From: Vibrio rhizosphaerae
Lineage (GTDB): Bacteria > Pseudomonadota > Gammaproteobacteria > Enterobacterales > Vibrionaceae
Assembly: GCF_024347095.1 (NCBI RefSeq)
Contig: NZ_AP024903.1
Span: 2,790,001-2,854,000, forward strand
Direction of reading: 5' to 3'
Length of the DNA: 64,000 bases
Position 1 is the stretch's first letter; each line of letters opens with the position of its first letter. Of the stretch, positions 49,381 through 58,420 are shown in pieces. The translations under genes and the position numbers were made by a program. Under the pieces are notes generated by a model. It did no database searches. It saw only the letters and a program-made list of their open reading frames with translations, and was not told the DNA's origin.

Positions 49381-49824
49381 ATGGCTCTGATTGACAAACT
49401 CAAAGAAGAGCAAAAACTTGCGATGAAAGCCAAGGATAAAATACGCCTTGGCACTATTCGTTTAGCCATGTCAGCAATTAAGCAACGTGAAGTCGATGAG
49501 CGGATTACGCTAACCGACAATGATATCGTTGCTGTTCTGACCAAAATGGTCAAACAACGTCGCGATTCTGTCGCACAATATGAATCTGCGGGACGACAAG
49601 ATCTGGCAGATGCGGAAAGCAACGAAATCGCAGTTCTTGAGGAATTTATGCCTCAGGCATTAACTGATGATGAAGTGCTACAACTCATTGATGACGCAAT
49701 TACCGCTTCCGGTGCTCAAAGTATGCAGGATATGGGTAACGTCATGGCTGTATTGAAACCGCAAATTCAAGGGCGTGCAGATATGGGAAAAGCCAGCAGC
49801 TTGGTTAAAAGCAAGCTGACTTAA
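49381..49824 (+). CDS. GatB/YqeY domain-containing protein
   Basis: A 147-residue protein with the YqeY fold, related to the C-terminal tRNA-binding tail of GatB (LKEEQKLAMKAKDKIRLGTIRLAMSAIKQREVDE, MPQALTDDEVLQLIDDAI, MGNVMAVLKPQIQGRADMGK). The function is not established. It lies 25 bp after rpsU and before a terminator-like hairpin and dnaG. This insertion between rpsU and dnaG occurs in vibrios but not E. coli. Confidence 0.92.
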   Translation: MALIDKLKEEQKLAMKAKDKIRLGTIRLAMSAIKQREVDERITLTDNDIVAVLTKMVKQRRDSVAQYESAGRQDLADAESNEIAVLEEFMPQALTDDEVLQLIDDAITASGAQSMQDMGNVMAVLKPQIQGRADMGKASSLVKSKLT

Positions 49825-49840
49825 CCCACTCCTCTAAACA

Positions 49841-49878
49841 TCAAGCCGTGCTATTCTATATGGCACGGCTTGTTTGTA
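49841..49878 (+). terminator. Terminator/attenuator before dnaG
   Basis: AAGCCGTGC (49843-49851) pairs with GCACGGCTT (49863-49871), followed by GTTTGT. It sits where a leaky terminator separates rpsU from dnaG in E. coli. Confidence 0.75.
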
Positions 49879-49931
49879 TACGCGCTAACATGTAAATTAG
49901 CTATCCACTGTAACATTAGCTATCAGGTCTT

Positions 49932-51698
49932 ATGGCTGGGTATATTCCTCGAAATTTCATCAATGATTTACTCGCTCGGCTAGATATCGTCGATGTTATC
50001 GACGCTCGCGTCAAACTTAAAAAAAAGGGCAAGAACTATAGCGCTTGCTGTCCTTTCCATAACGAAAAAACTCCGTCTTTTAGTGTCAGTCAAGACAAAC
50101 AGTTCTATCACTGCTTCGGGTGTGGTGTGCACGGTAATGCCATTGACTTCATGATGGAATACGAACGTTTAGAGTTTGTTGAAGCGATAGAAGAACTGGC
50201 AGGATTACTCGGACTCGAAGTACCGAGAGAAAAAGGGACAACGCCCTTTGATGCCCAGAAGTCACAGGCACGCAAAGAACAAAAACGCACCTTATATGAT
50301 TTGATGGAACAAATTGCCCAGTTTTACCGTCATCAACTCAGACATACCAGCAGTAAGGTGGCAATCGATTATTTAAAAAATCGTGGGCTGTCTAAAGAGA
50401 TTGTCCAAAAGTTTGGTATCGGTTATATCGCCGATGAATGGGATCTGGTCCATAAAAACTTTTCCCGCACACCAGAATCAGAGCAGATGCTTACCGCGGC
50501 CGGAATGCTGGTTGAGAATGACAACGGCCGTCGCTATGACCGCTTTCGAGGGCGCGTCATGTTTCCGATTCGGGATCGTCGTGGTCGTGTCATTGGCTTC
50601 GGGGGCCGGGTCCTCGGTGATGGAACGCCCAAGTACCTCAACTCACCAGAAACCGATATTTTCCATAAGGGTAAAGAGCTGTATGGTTTATACGAGGTCC
50701 TTCAGGCGCATCGTGAACCACCACAAATTCTGGTGACCGAAGGCTACATGGATGTCGTGGCACTGGCTCAGTATGGGGTTGACTACGCGGTTGCGTCGCT
50801 GGGAACCTCGACAACCAACGACCATTTGCAGGTACTGTTCCGGCAAACCAATGCAGTGGTGTGTTGCTATGACGGTGATAATGCTGGCCGGCAAGCCGCA
50901 TGGCGTGCATTAGAGAATGCACTTTCATTGCTCAGTGGTAATAAAACCCTGAAATTTATGTTCTTACCAGACAAAGAAGATCCGGACTCATACATCCGTC
51001 AGCATGGTACAGAAGCATTCGAACACCAAGTTCGGCAATCGATGTCGTTCTCTGATTTTCTGTTTCAGGGTCTCATGGCCCGCGTGGTTGACAATAGTAG
51101 CCGGGAAGGTCGTTTTCGAGTTGTCCATCTGGCTGAACCGCTCATTAATCAGGTTCAAGACGAAGCGCTGAAAATTTATTTGTGGGAAGAATTGTCATTG
51201 CGCACTGGCCTTAGCGCCAATGCCATTCAGTCAGCATTGAATAAAAAGCAAATTTCGCAACAGACGCCGGCGATCCGCCCGCAAACGGAAATGAAGCGTA
51301 CGCCGATGAGAGAAGTTATCGCTTTGCTTCTCCAAAATCCGAACTATGCTGATAGGATACCGGATCTTTCAAGTATCGCGACACTTGAGATTCCCGGTTT
51401 AAGCTTATTCATTGAGGTCCTTGAAAAATGTCAAAATTACCCCAATGTAACAACAGGCCAGCTACTTGAAAACTGGCGAGGTCATCGAAATGAACCTCTT
51501 CTGTCACGTCTTGCAAGCTGGGATATCCCACTGGTAGAAGACAATCAAGAAGAAATATTTTTAGACTCGCTGGATAAAATCATTACCCAGTGTGTTGAAA
51601 AACAAATTGAAAATCTGCAGGCAAAAGAGAGAAGCGTTGGTTTATCAGCTGACGAGAAAAGGGAGCTGCTAGCATTGATGCTAGATTTGAAAGCATAA
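49932..51698 (+). CDS. dnaG: DNA primase
   Basis: A 588-residue replication primase. The zinc-binding domain CPFHNEKTPSFSVSQDKQ through HCFGCG lies at about residues 40-64. The RNA polymerase/TOPRIM core shows VTEGYMDVVAL and CYDGDNAGRQAAWRALE. The C-terminal helicase-binding domain lies from about 440. Its length matches gammaproteobacterial DnaG (about 580). Confidence 0.98.
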   Translation: MAGYIPRNFINDLLARLDIVDVIDARVKLKKKGKNYSACCPFHNEKTPSFSVSQDKQFYHCFGCGVHGNAIDFMMEYERLEFVEAIEELAGLLGLEVPREKGTTPFDAQKSQARKEQKRTLYDLMEQIAQFYRHQLRHTSSKVAIDYLKNRGLSKEIVQKFGIGYIADEWDLVHKNFSRTPESEQMLTAAGMLVENDNGRRYDRFRGRVMFPIRDRRGRVIGFGGRVLGDGTPKYLNSPETDIFHKGKELYGLYEVLQAHREPPQILVTEGYMDVVALAQYGVDYAVASLGTSTTNDHLQVLFRQTNAVVCCYDGDNAGRQAAWRALENALSLLSGNKTLKFMFLPDKEDPDSYIRQHGTEAFEHQVRQSMSFSDFLFQGLMARVVDNSSREGRFRVVHLAEPLINQVQDEALKIYLWEELSLRTGLSANAIQSALNKKQISQQTPAIRPQTEMKRTPMREVIALLLQNPNYADRIPDLSSIATLEIPGLSLFIEVLEKCQNYPNVTTGQLLENWRGHRNEPLLSRLASWDIPLVEDNQEEIFLDSLDKIITQCVEKQIENLQAKERSVGLSADEKRELLALMLDLKA

Positions 51699-51796
51699 TC
51701 CCTTATTTATAGCCAACAAATGATTAATTTGTTAGAATACGTGGTTTGCATTCCGCATACTAATTCCGTCACTAGAAATGAAGTTGGATACCGTCT

Positions 51797-53695
51797 ATGG
51801 ATCAAAATCCGCAGTCACAGCTTAAATCACTTGTCCTTAAGGGCAAAGAACAAGGCTATCTGACCTACGCTGAAGTCAACGACCACCTCCCTGCAGAAAT
51901 TGTAGATTCTGAGCAGGTAGAAGACATTATTCAGATGATTAACGATATGGGCATCAAGGTTGTAGAAACGGCCCCTGATGCTGATGATCTGGCTCTGAAT
52001 GATGATACGAACATTACGGATGAAGATGTTGCAGAAGCAGCCGCAGCAGCTCTCTCCAGTGTTGAAAGTGAAATTGGCCGTACGACAGACCCGGTTCGCA
52101 TGTATATGCGTGAAATGGGGACTGTCGAGCTTCTCACTCGTGAAGGTGAAATCGATATTGCAAAGCGCATTGAAGAAGGGATCAACCAAGTTCAAAGCGC
52201 TGTTGCCGAATATCCGGGAACCATTCCTTACATCCTTGAACAATTCGACAAAGTTGAAACTGAAGAGTTAAGACTGACCGATTTGATTTCTGGCTTTGTT
52301 GATCCAGACGCTGATGAAACAACATCACCGACTGCCACACATATCGGTTCAGAACTGACTGGTGCGGATCTGGAAGACGAAGATATGCCTCTGTCATCGA
52401 AGAATAAAGATGATGAGGAAGAAGATGAAGACGAAGATGAAGACAGTGATAGCAACGACGATGATGATAGTGACGAAGATGTCGGTATCGATCCTGAGCT
52501 AGCACAAGAGAAGTTCAACAATCTTCGTAACAAATACCGTGACTACCAGTTAGCCCTGAATGAATTTGGTGAAACGAATGAACAAACGTCACAAGCATCT
52601 GATCTGGTTCTGGATGCCTTCCGTGAGTTCCGCCTGACACCAAAACAGTTTGATAATCTGGTTGAAACACTTCGTGGTTCGATGGATCGGGTAAAAACGC
52701 AAGAACGCTTAATCATGAAGCATGTGGTTGAACACGCCAAAATGCCGAAAAAAGCGTTTATTACCGCCTTTACCGGTCATGAGTCTGACGAAAACTGGTT
52801 GGATACCCTTCTCGCATCTGACAAACCTTATGTTGACAAAATTCGTAAGAGCGAAGAAGACATCCGCCGTTCGATCCAAAAACTTAAAGCGATTGAAGAA
52901 GAGACCTCTTTAAGCGTTGTCCGGATCAAAGATATCAGCCGTCGCATGTCTATCGGTGAAGCGAAAGCACGCCGAGCGAAGAAAGAGATGGTTGAAGCAA
53001 ACTTACGTCTGGTGATTTCAATTGCGAAGAAATACACCAACCGCGGACTGCAATTCCTCGATTTAATTCAGGAAGGGAATATCGGTCTGATGAAAGCAGT
53101 CGATAAGTTTGAATACCGTCGTGGTTATAAGTTCTCGACTTACGCAACTTGGTGGATTCGTCAGGCAATTACTCGCTCAATTGCCGATCAGGCCCGGACC
53201 ATTCGTATTCCGGTCCACATGATCGAGACCATCAACAAGCTCAACCGAATTTCTCGTCAAATGCTGCAGGAAATGGGCCGTGAGCCACTCCCTGAAGAGC
53301 TGGCAGAGCGCATGCAAATGCCAGAAGACAAAATTCGTAAAGTGCTGAAGATTGCCAAAGAGCCAATCTCAATGGAGACACCAATCGGTGACGACGAAGA
53401 TTCGCATCTGGGTGATTTCATCGAAGATACCACACTGGATCTGCCAATCGACTCAGCCACAGCGACTAGCTTAAAAGCTGCGACGCGTGATGTTCTGGCA
53501 GGCCTGACGCCTCGTGAAGCAAAAGTACTGCGGATGCGTTTTGGTATCGACATGAACACAGACCATACTCTTGAAGAAGTCGGCAAACAGTTTGATGTCA
53601 CCCGTGAGCGGATTCGTCAAATCGAAGCCAAAGCACTGCGTAAATTACGGCACCCAAGCCGTTCAGAAACGCTCCGTAGCTTCTTGGATGAGTAA
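51797..53695 (+). CDS. rpoD: RNA polymerase primary sigma factor RpoD
   Basis: A 632-residue housekeeping sigma-70. Region 1.1 is N-terminal ([20 protein letters not shown]). A non-conserved region holds a dense acidic stretch of Asp/Glu/Ser at about 203-233. Region 2 shows [17 protein letters not shown], and region 4 [32 protein letters not shown]. It is followed by a strong terminator and tRNA-CAT. Confidence 0.99.
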   Translation: MDQNPQSQLKSLVLKGKEQGYLTYAEVNDHLPAEIVDSEQVEDIIQMINDMGIKVVETAPDADDLALNDDTNITDEDVAEAAAAALSSVESEIGRTTDPVRMYMREMGTVELLTREGEIDIAKRIEEGINQVQSAVAEYPGTIPYILEQFDKVETEELRLTDLISGFVDPDADETTSPTATHIGSELTGADLEDEDMPLSSKNKDDEEEDEDEDEDSDSNDDDDSDEDVGIDPELAQEKFNNLRNKYRDYQLALNEFGETNEQTSQASDLVLDAFREFRLTPKQFDNLVETLRGSMDRVKTQERLIMKHVVEHAKMPKKAFITAFTGHESDENWLDTLLASDKPYVDKIRKSEEDIRRSIQKLKAIEEETSLSVVRIKDISRRMSIGEAKARRAKKEMVEANLRLVISIAKKYTNRGLQFLDLIQEGNIGLMKAVDKFEYRRGYKFSTYATWWIRQAITRSIADQARTIRIPVHMIETINKLNRISRQMLQEMGREPLPEELAERMQMPEDKIRKVLKIAKEPISMETPIGDDEDSHLGDFIEDTTLDLPIDSATATSLKAATRDVLAGLTPREAKVLRMRFGIDMNTDHTLEEVGKQFDVTRERIRQIEAKALRKLRHPSRSETLRSFLDE

Positions 53696-53715
53696 TCTGA
53701 TTTAAGTCAATGCAC

Positions 53716-53746
53716 AAAAGGTGAGCAAATGCTCACCTTTTTTATT
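53716..53746 (+). terminator. Intrinsic terminator after rpoD
   Basis: AAAGGTGAGC and GCTCACCTTT pair around AAAT, followed by TTTATT, about 20 bp past the rpoD stop. Confidence 0.92.
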
Positions 53747-53839
53747 GTCTTTGATTTAAGTGAATAAAATATAAGCATATTTAGTCATCATTGAGGCTAG
53801 ACAGTATAGGACGTATCCCCTATAATCGTCCGACTTAAG

Positions 53840-53916
53840 GGGCCTTTAGCTCAGTTGGTTAGAGCATCCGACTCATAATCGGCAGGTCCTGGGTTCAAGT
53901 CCCGGAAGGCCCACCA
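53840..53916 (+). tRNA. tRNA with CAT anticodon (tRNA-Met by anticodon; probably lysidine-modified tRNA-Ile2)
   Basis: A 77-nt tRNA with acceptor GGGCCTT/AAGGCCC, encoded CCA and loop CTCATAA. C4-G69 and C5-G68 pairs and the CGA/TCG part of the anticodon stem resemble E. coli tRNA-Ile2 (ileX) rather than elongator or initiator Met. Position 27-43 appears unpaired (T-C). By position it corresponds to the tRNA next to rpoD that serves as the VSP-II integration site in V. cholerae. Confidence 0.9.
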
Positions 53917-53921
53917 AATTT

Positions 53922-53951
53922 AAGACCGCAGTCATCGACTGCGGTCTTTCC
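53922..53951 (+). terminator. Intrinsic terminator after tRNA-CAT
   Basis: AAGACCGCAGT and ACTGCGGTCTT form a perfect 11-bp stem with a CATCG loop, followed by TCC. It lies 6 bp after the tRNA. Confidence 0.85.
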
Positions 53952-54213
53952 ATATCGATAACCCAATGATATCAATCCATAAAAATACTCAGGGTCTTGA
54001 GAAGCTCTGGTTCTTTTCCTAGAATCAACAATTTAAAATCGCTTTAATAGTCATACTGGCCTGTCAAAACACTTCTGGAAAACGTTCTAATTCCCTCTCC
54101 TTAACCTAAAAATGTTTCAGCGACATGGTTTATAGACAACTCAGTTGACCACCGACACTATCCTGAACAACGTATATACTTCAGATAAGTGAACGCAGTG
54201 AAGGAGGCAGACC

Positions 54214-54450
54214 ATGGGAATATCTCAACACGACATGACGGATCTATTCGAACAGCTTGGTTTAGGCAGTTCACCGGACGAAATTAAGGACTTCGTGAAG
54301 AAGCATCGGTACACTCGGAATTCGACACAGCTCCATAAAGCAAGTTTTTGGACCGCTTCCCAATCTGCTTTTTTAAAACAGGCAATTGAGGAAGATGCCG
54401 ACTGGGCTGAGTTGGTGGATCAACTCGATGTCATGCTACGAGACGAATGA
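54214..54450 (+). CDS. DUF2789 family protein
   Basis: A 78-residue protein that looks like the DUF2789 family (HDMTDLFEQLGLGSSPDEIKDFVKKH, FWTASQSAFLKQAIEEDADWAELVDQLD). It is alpha-helical and acidic, without membrane segments. The function is unknown. RBS GGAGG lies 6 bp before the ATG. It stands alone after tRNA-CAT and is followed by a perfect 10-bp hairpin with a GAAA loop. Confidence 0.8.
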   Translation: MGISQHDMTDLFEQLGLGSSPDEIKDFVKKHRYTRNSTQLHKASFWTASQSAFLKQAIEEDADWAELVDQLDVMLRDE

Positions 54451-54466
54451 ATGAGTGATTGAATCA

Positions 54467-54490
54467 ATATCCTCCTGAAAAGGAGGATAT
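54467..54490 (+). other. Perfect GAAA-loop hairpin after the DUF2789 gene
   Basis: ATATCCTCCT (54467-54476) and AGGAGGATAT (54481-54490) enclose a GAAA loop. No T-run follows. It lies 17 bp after the stop and may act in 3'-end stability or termination. Confidence 0.6.
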
Positions 54491-54510
54491 GTTAGGAAGG
54501 CCCAACAAAG

Positions 54511-54537
54511 AAAAAGGCCGGAAATTCCGACCTTTAC
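54511..54537 (-). terminator. Terminator after the CBM13-PL9 lyase gene
   Basis: On the minus strand AAAGG-t-CGG pairs with CCG-g-CCTTT around AATTT, followed by TTC, 30 bp past the lyase stop. It may also be used from the plus strand. Confidence 0.65.
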
Positions 54538-54566
54538 ACATACCCGGGTACAATACCGAGTGCGGC

Positions 54567-56387
54567 TTATTTGGATTCAAACGAACCTAAATCAGGTGCC
54601 TTGCCATTGTAATTGAGGCCGACATCTGTGCCAGCATCAATCAGTTCACTTCCCGATTTCAAATGGAAGAACTGAACAACAGGTAAGCTACCATCACTTT
54701 GGCGCTCAGCCAGTAAATCATCGATGTTAATGCTTGCGAAGTCAGATGATGAAAACGAAAGACCATCCTGCCAGCTATTATTGGTGATGTTGGTTGAACC
54801 AGCACCAAACTTATCCCGGTTATCACCATCTAAAGAAATACTGTTTTTGATGGTCAGACTCTTCAGTTGACGTGAGCTGCCATCACCTAAACCAAAGTTA
54901 CGGTTATTGCCATAAGCAATTGCATTGTAAATCGTAACTGTGCCCCGGTTACTATTTTGGTCGTAACCATCCGCAGTATTCCCCGCAGAGATCGTATTAA
55001 TATACACACCGTTGTGTGCTAAATCTTTACCATCACTTCCGCCGGTTTTAAAACCGTTACCATCCCCGGCACCTTTCACACCATTTTTCTGATAACCATT
55101 TCGAATCATCCAGGTGTATTCCAGCGTTGTGGTCACAGAGCTGCCGTTATCACGCAGGTAACCATCAAAACCGTCATCCAAGTTATTCCATGCCCGGCAA
55201 CCGTAGAAGTAGTTTCCGCTTCCCACAGTTAGCTTGGCAGCAAACCCATCGGCATTTTCAAGCGTTGAATCGGCATTGTAGTAAGAATCAGAGTTCTTGA
55301 TGAAGTTGTAAGCAGCCCCACTACTGATTTGCAGCCCCGTATCTGAGTTATCATAAAACTTCATGAACTCGATCGTATTATGCGAACCTGTCAGGTACAT
55401 CCCATTGTCACCTGCCTTTTTGATATCGAAGCCATATAGGTGCCAATAGTCTCCACTCAGTTGGAAGCCACGGTTGGTACTTTTCTCTGACATCGCAGAG
55501 AAATCAAACACCGGGCGTTTATCGCCGGGATAAGCACTCAATACAATCGCTTTCGATGCCGTACCACTATGTTTAATCTTGATGGTCTCTGAGGCATAGT
55601 ATGTACCGCCCCGCATATAGATAACATCTCCGGCTTTTGCGTCGTCGATCGCAGCAAGCAGTCCTGCCAGTGTAGAAACGACGGTGGCATCAGAATCAAC
55701 ATGTTTGATAAAAGAGGGATAGCCATTCGTTAACGGCTCACGGTTCGCTCCCGCAAGTTGAGCAGCAACCGCTGTCGGTGCAGCCGAAGAACTTGAAATA
55801 TCCGCAGATGAAGTACGACCAGAATCAGAACCGGAAGATCCACACGTTCTTGTGACAGGCTCAAGCCACCAGCGTTGAGAGCTAATACCGGCATCTTGGT
55901 TTTGATAGATATCAGAACCTTCCGTTGATCCGGCAACGGTCAGCAACAATGCCGAATTCGCATTGATGATCTTATAAGTTCCCTGATAAGCACCTGATGT
56001 CACCTGAACCAGTTGCCACTCCTGACTTGACGAATGGCGGTAGGGATTCTGTCGGACAGTCGCACCATTACTTTTTGAACCGCCTTCTACAGTGACCGCA
56101 TACGAGGTATCGGAAGCCTGAATCGCCCAATAACCATTACTTTGCTGATTCAGTATAAATCGTTGAGAATCACTCCCCGTATTTTTTTGGGCTGCGATAT
56201 TCGCTTTTTTGGCAGTGGATTCCGCGGCAACTAACATGTCAGCACCGGAATTGACAATTTTATACACAATGCCGTCTACGGGTTGATCTGTGCAGTAATC
56301 TGCTGCATAAATCGGCCCACTGAGCATGACAGAGCCCATCACACCAGCAAGCAAAATATGCCTATTTTTAACATTATAAACTTTCAC
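54567..56387 (-). CDS. Secreted pectate lyase: CBM13 (ricin-type) plus polysaccharide lyase family 9
   Basis: A 606-residue modular protein. The signal peptide is about 1-29 (ILLAGVMGSVMLSGPIYAA). A ricin-type beta-trefoil (about 35-180) has Q-x-W motifs SQEWQL and SQRWWLEP. A Ser/Ala-rich linker spans about 185-215. The PL9 beta-helix (about 220-606) has catalytic-type Lys385 in NADGFAAK, calcium-site NNLDDGFDG and GDGNGFKTGG. The start is GTG at 56387, with AAGGAA at 8 nt. An ATG 28 codons upstream gives no signal peptide. A KdgR-like box lies about 175 bp upstream. Confidence 0.88.
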   Translation of the reverse strand: MKVYNVKNRHILLAGVMGSVMLSGPIYAADYCTDQPVDGIVYKIVNSGADMLVAAESTAKKANIAAQKNTGSDSQRFILNQQSNGYWAIQASDTSYAVTVEGGSKSNGATVRQNPYRHSSSQEWQLVQVTSGAYQGTYKIINANSALLLTVAGSTEGSDIYQNQDAGISSQRWWLEPVTRTCGSSGSDSGRTSSADISSSSAAPTAVAAQLAGANREPLTNGYPSFIKHVDSDATVVSTLAGLLAAIDDAKAGDVIYMRGGTYYASETIKIKHSGTASKAIVLSAYPGDKRPVFDFSAMSEKSTNRGFQLSGDYWHLYGFDIKKAGDNGMYLTGSHNTIEFMKFYDNSDTGLQISSGAAYNFIKNSDSYYNADSTLENADGFAAKLTVGSGNYFYGCRAWNNLDDGFDGYLRDNGSSVTTTLEYTWMIRNGYQKNGVKGAGDGNGFKTGGSDGKDLAHNGVYINTISAGNTADGYDQNSNRGTVTIYNAIAYGNNRNFGLGDGSSRQLKSLTIKNSISLDGDNRDKFGAGSTNITNNSWQDGLSFSSSDFASINIDDLLAERQSDGSLPVVQFFHLKSGSELIDAGTDVGLNYNGKAPDLGSFESK

Positions 56388-56560
56388 AGTTATGGTTCCT
56401 TCTATGTTCACACATAATGTAGATATTTCACAATATCGATCAGTAACAGCATCGATCAGTAACAGCCGCAAAAACTGCTTACGAATAGTGCGGATTCATA
56501 TATTAATTTGATTACTTATCAAGATAAGAAGTGTATAAGAATTAAACAAAAATACAAATA

Positions 56561-56579
56561 AATGAAATATCGTTTTATT
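56561..56579 (-). promoter_or_regulatory. Putative KdgR operator upstream of the CBM13-PL9 lyase
   Basis: AATGAAATATCGTTTTATT is an almost perfect palindrome differing from the KdgR consensus by C-to-T in each half. It suggests that this unlinked lyase joins the pectin regulon. Confidence 0.6.
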
Positions 56580-57142
56580 TTTTAATTTAAAAAATCATAG
56601 CAAATGTCACACATTTATTCGTTTCAATATATCAGTAAGACATCTTTTTTTGTGCAGTGCATCTCAGATTGCCAGATTATCTCAATAACATTCACTCAAA
56701 TAATGTTTTCAATATAATTCATCAAAAACAACAAGCCTACCCATTTTGAATTAAATGGACAAGAACAATTGAATATCAAACAGTTTTAATGATAAATAAA
56801 ACATTAAAATAAGAGTAATATGGAATAAGCCACAACAATTCTATGATCTATCATTTAATTCAAAATATGAATTATATGAAACCAGACAATTGAAATATAT
56901 TCACCAAAATCATATTAGAAAATAATAAAATAAAACCATCATAATCATTTTGAATATAATGAATCTGTACACAAAAAGATGAAATATTAAAATTCACCCA
57001 CCAAACAGTTCATAAGATATGACGCCATCACCGAGTTACTCCCCTGACATACAGAATAAATCAATCGTTTTTAGTCGTTTACCTTGGGTATAAGGTTATC
57101 AGCGTCGAATTCGTACGACATGAGCCAACGACTTAATCATAT

Positions 57143-57170
57143 CATTAAGGACAAATATTTGCCCTTAATG
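57143..57170. promoter_or_regulatory. 28-bp near-perfect palindrome
   Basis: CATTAAGG-a-CAAAT is followed directly by ATTTG-c-CCTTAATG: 13 of 14 pairs match with no spacer. The lack of a loop argues for a dimeric regulator's operator, not an RNA hairpin. The regulator is unknown. Confidence 0.5.
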
Positions 57171-57303
57171 ACACGGAGTCCCTCGCCTTAAAAGGGTATA
57201 TCCTCAATAGGGTTGAATGAAATCGTGCGAATAGAAGAACAGCACAAAATCAAACGTCTTGCGAGGGAGACTGAGAATAGCAAGTCTATAGACGAGTATA
57301 TGG

Positions 57304-57642
57304 TTATAGCGCACCTCGACAATATGAGACCCATACCTGATCACTACCACAGCCACTATCTACGACACAATCGAGACTTTTCTTTTGTACCTGCATGGAC
57401 AGCAGCCACGAGTAAAACTCTTTAAAATGCGGCTTATCCATATTGAGCCGAAAATACTGAGGTCTAACCCCAGAACATCGGCCTTGATTTGTACCATTTA
57501 AATAAAAGCGACCATCCGTGCCCATATGGATATAATTAGGCACACCTAAACTAATCCATCCTTTTCCATTTCCTTGTGCATCCAAAGCGAATACATTTAC
57601 ATGCACACCCAGACAAATGATAAAAACCAATAATTTTTTCAT
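57304..57642 (-). CDS. Small secreted cysteine-containing protein of unknown function
   Basis: 112 residues with a signal peptide at 1-19 (MKKLLVFIICLGVHVNVFA). The mature part has four cysteines, in GRCSGV, SLDCVV, SGCGSD and VSYCRG, likely forming disulfides. The layout (short beta strands, a Cys after FYLNGTNQGR, a helix then C-terminal Cys) recalls small periplasmic proteins related to AB5-toxin B subunits, but that is only a weak impression. RBS GGGGAG precedes the ATG at 57642. It is monocistronic. Confidence 0.6.
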   Translation of the reverse strand: MKKLLVFIICLGVHVNVFALDAQGNGKGWISLGVPNYIHMGTDGRFYLNGTNQGRCSGVRPQYFRLNMDKPHFKEFYSWLLSMQVQKKSLDCVVDSGCGSDQVWVSYCRGAL

Positions 57643-57955
57643 TGAGACTCCCCAAATAATATCAATCGTTTGAATCGGAGCGTGTATCACATCAAAGCGC
57701 TCCTGGCGCGATATTATCTAGATAACACAACATAAACAAAAGCATTCATATGAAATTAATTGGATTTATCTCATAAAATCAGTGAATAAAAATGATCAAC
57801 CGAGACGTGGACAGATGAGAAAACTCATATGCATGATCAGAGATGCAAAACCGAGGAAGTGAATAGCGGGATAATAGTGAAGCATAAAAGATGCGTGATA
57901 GCAGATGAATTCGTCATATCCACTCACGCTTTTTACGCCGAAAACGTCTCTATCG
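57643..57955. other. Intergenic region (313 bp)
   Basis: AT-rich. It contains a perfect 12-bp palindrome TTATCTAGATAA near 57714-57725, possibly in the promoter of the small secreted protein. No gene is supported. Confidence 0.4.
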
Positions 57956-58264
57956 CTATGGCCAAGCCCGCTTTTTACCACCATTGGCTTTAATCAGTTC
58001 AATCGCTTTCTTCGACTTATCTTCAATTGAACGCAGACTTCGGGTCACGTTCTCCTGAAACTCAGCTTTATTTTGGCCCGGTAGCTCAGGCGGTGTGGAT
58101 GCTGCAGATTGTAATTGGTGGATCATTTGAACCAATTGCTTATTCTGAGCTTCCAGCGATTTCACTTTCGCGGTCAGCTCCCGAAGCATGGCATTCTGCT
58201 CTTGAATTCGAGATTCTATATTATTGAAAGACTGGAGTATTTGTCCGATATTTTGCTCTGTCAT
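57956..58264 (-). CDS. Hypothetical coiled-coil protein
   Basis: 102 residues. The N-terminal two-thirds is a predicted coiled coil (IGQILQSFNNIESRIQEQNAML, LTAKVKSLEAQNKQLVQMIHQL), followed by a Pro-rich hinge (STPPELPG) and a basic C-terminal helix ending GGKKRAWP. No signal or membrane segment is present. Family unknown. Two adjacent ATGs (58267 and 58264) compete; the RBS is weak. Confidence 0.6.
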   Translation of the reverse strand: MTEQNIGQILQSFNNIESRIQEQNAMLRELTAKVKSLEAQNKQLVQMIHQLQSAASTPPELPGQNKAEFQENVTRSLRSIEDKSKKAIELIKANGGKKRAWP

Positions 58265-58420
58265 CAATCTGTCCGATTCAACCTACATGCCTAAAGTGTA
58301 GGTCAAACTGAATGACTTATTGAAACAATCTGCATCATTACCACGATGATCATCGAAATCCCCGATCAATGCGGTTCAGGAATCATTGCGACCAATCTAT
58401 CCACGCTGAACCGTTTGTTG

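Larger units (their letters stand above)
56388..57303. other. Long AT-rich intergenic region (916 bp)
   Basis: No credible gene. A small open frame at 57213-57425 overlaps the secreted-protein gene on the other strand and lacks family features. The region holds a KdgR-like box (56561-56579) and a 28-bp near-perfect palindrome (57143-57170). Base composition is clearly more AT-rich than the neighbouring core genes. Confidence 0.6.

Noticed and set aside
51827..52533. Several minus-strand frames across rpoD
   Set aside because: They are antisense shadows of rpoD; the Ser-rich one comes from the acidic repeat.
57213..57425. 70-codon plus-strand frame
   Set aside because: It overlaps the end of the better-supported secreted-protein gene on the other strand and has no family resemblance.
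57796..57984. 62-codon minus-strand frame
   Set aside because: No RBS, odd composition, and it overlaps the start of the 57956-58264 region out of frame.
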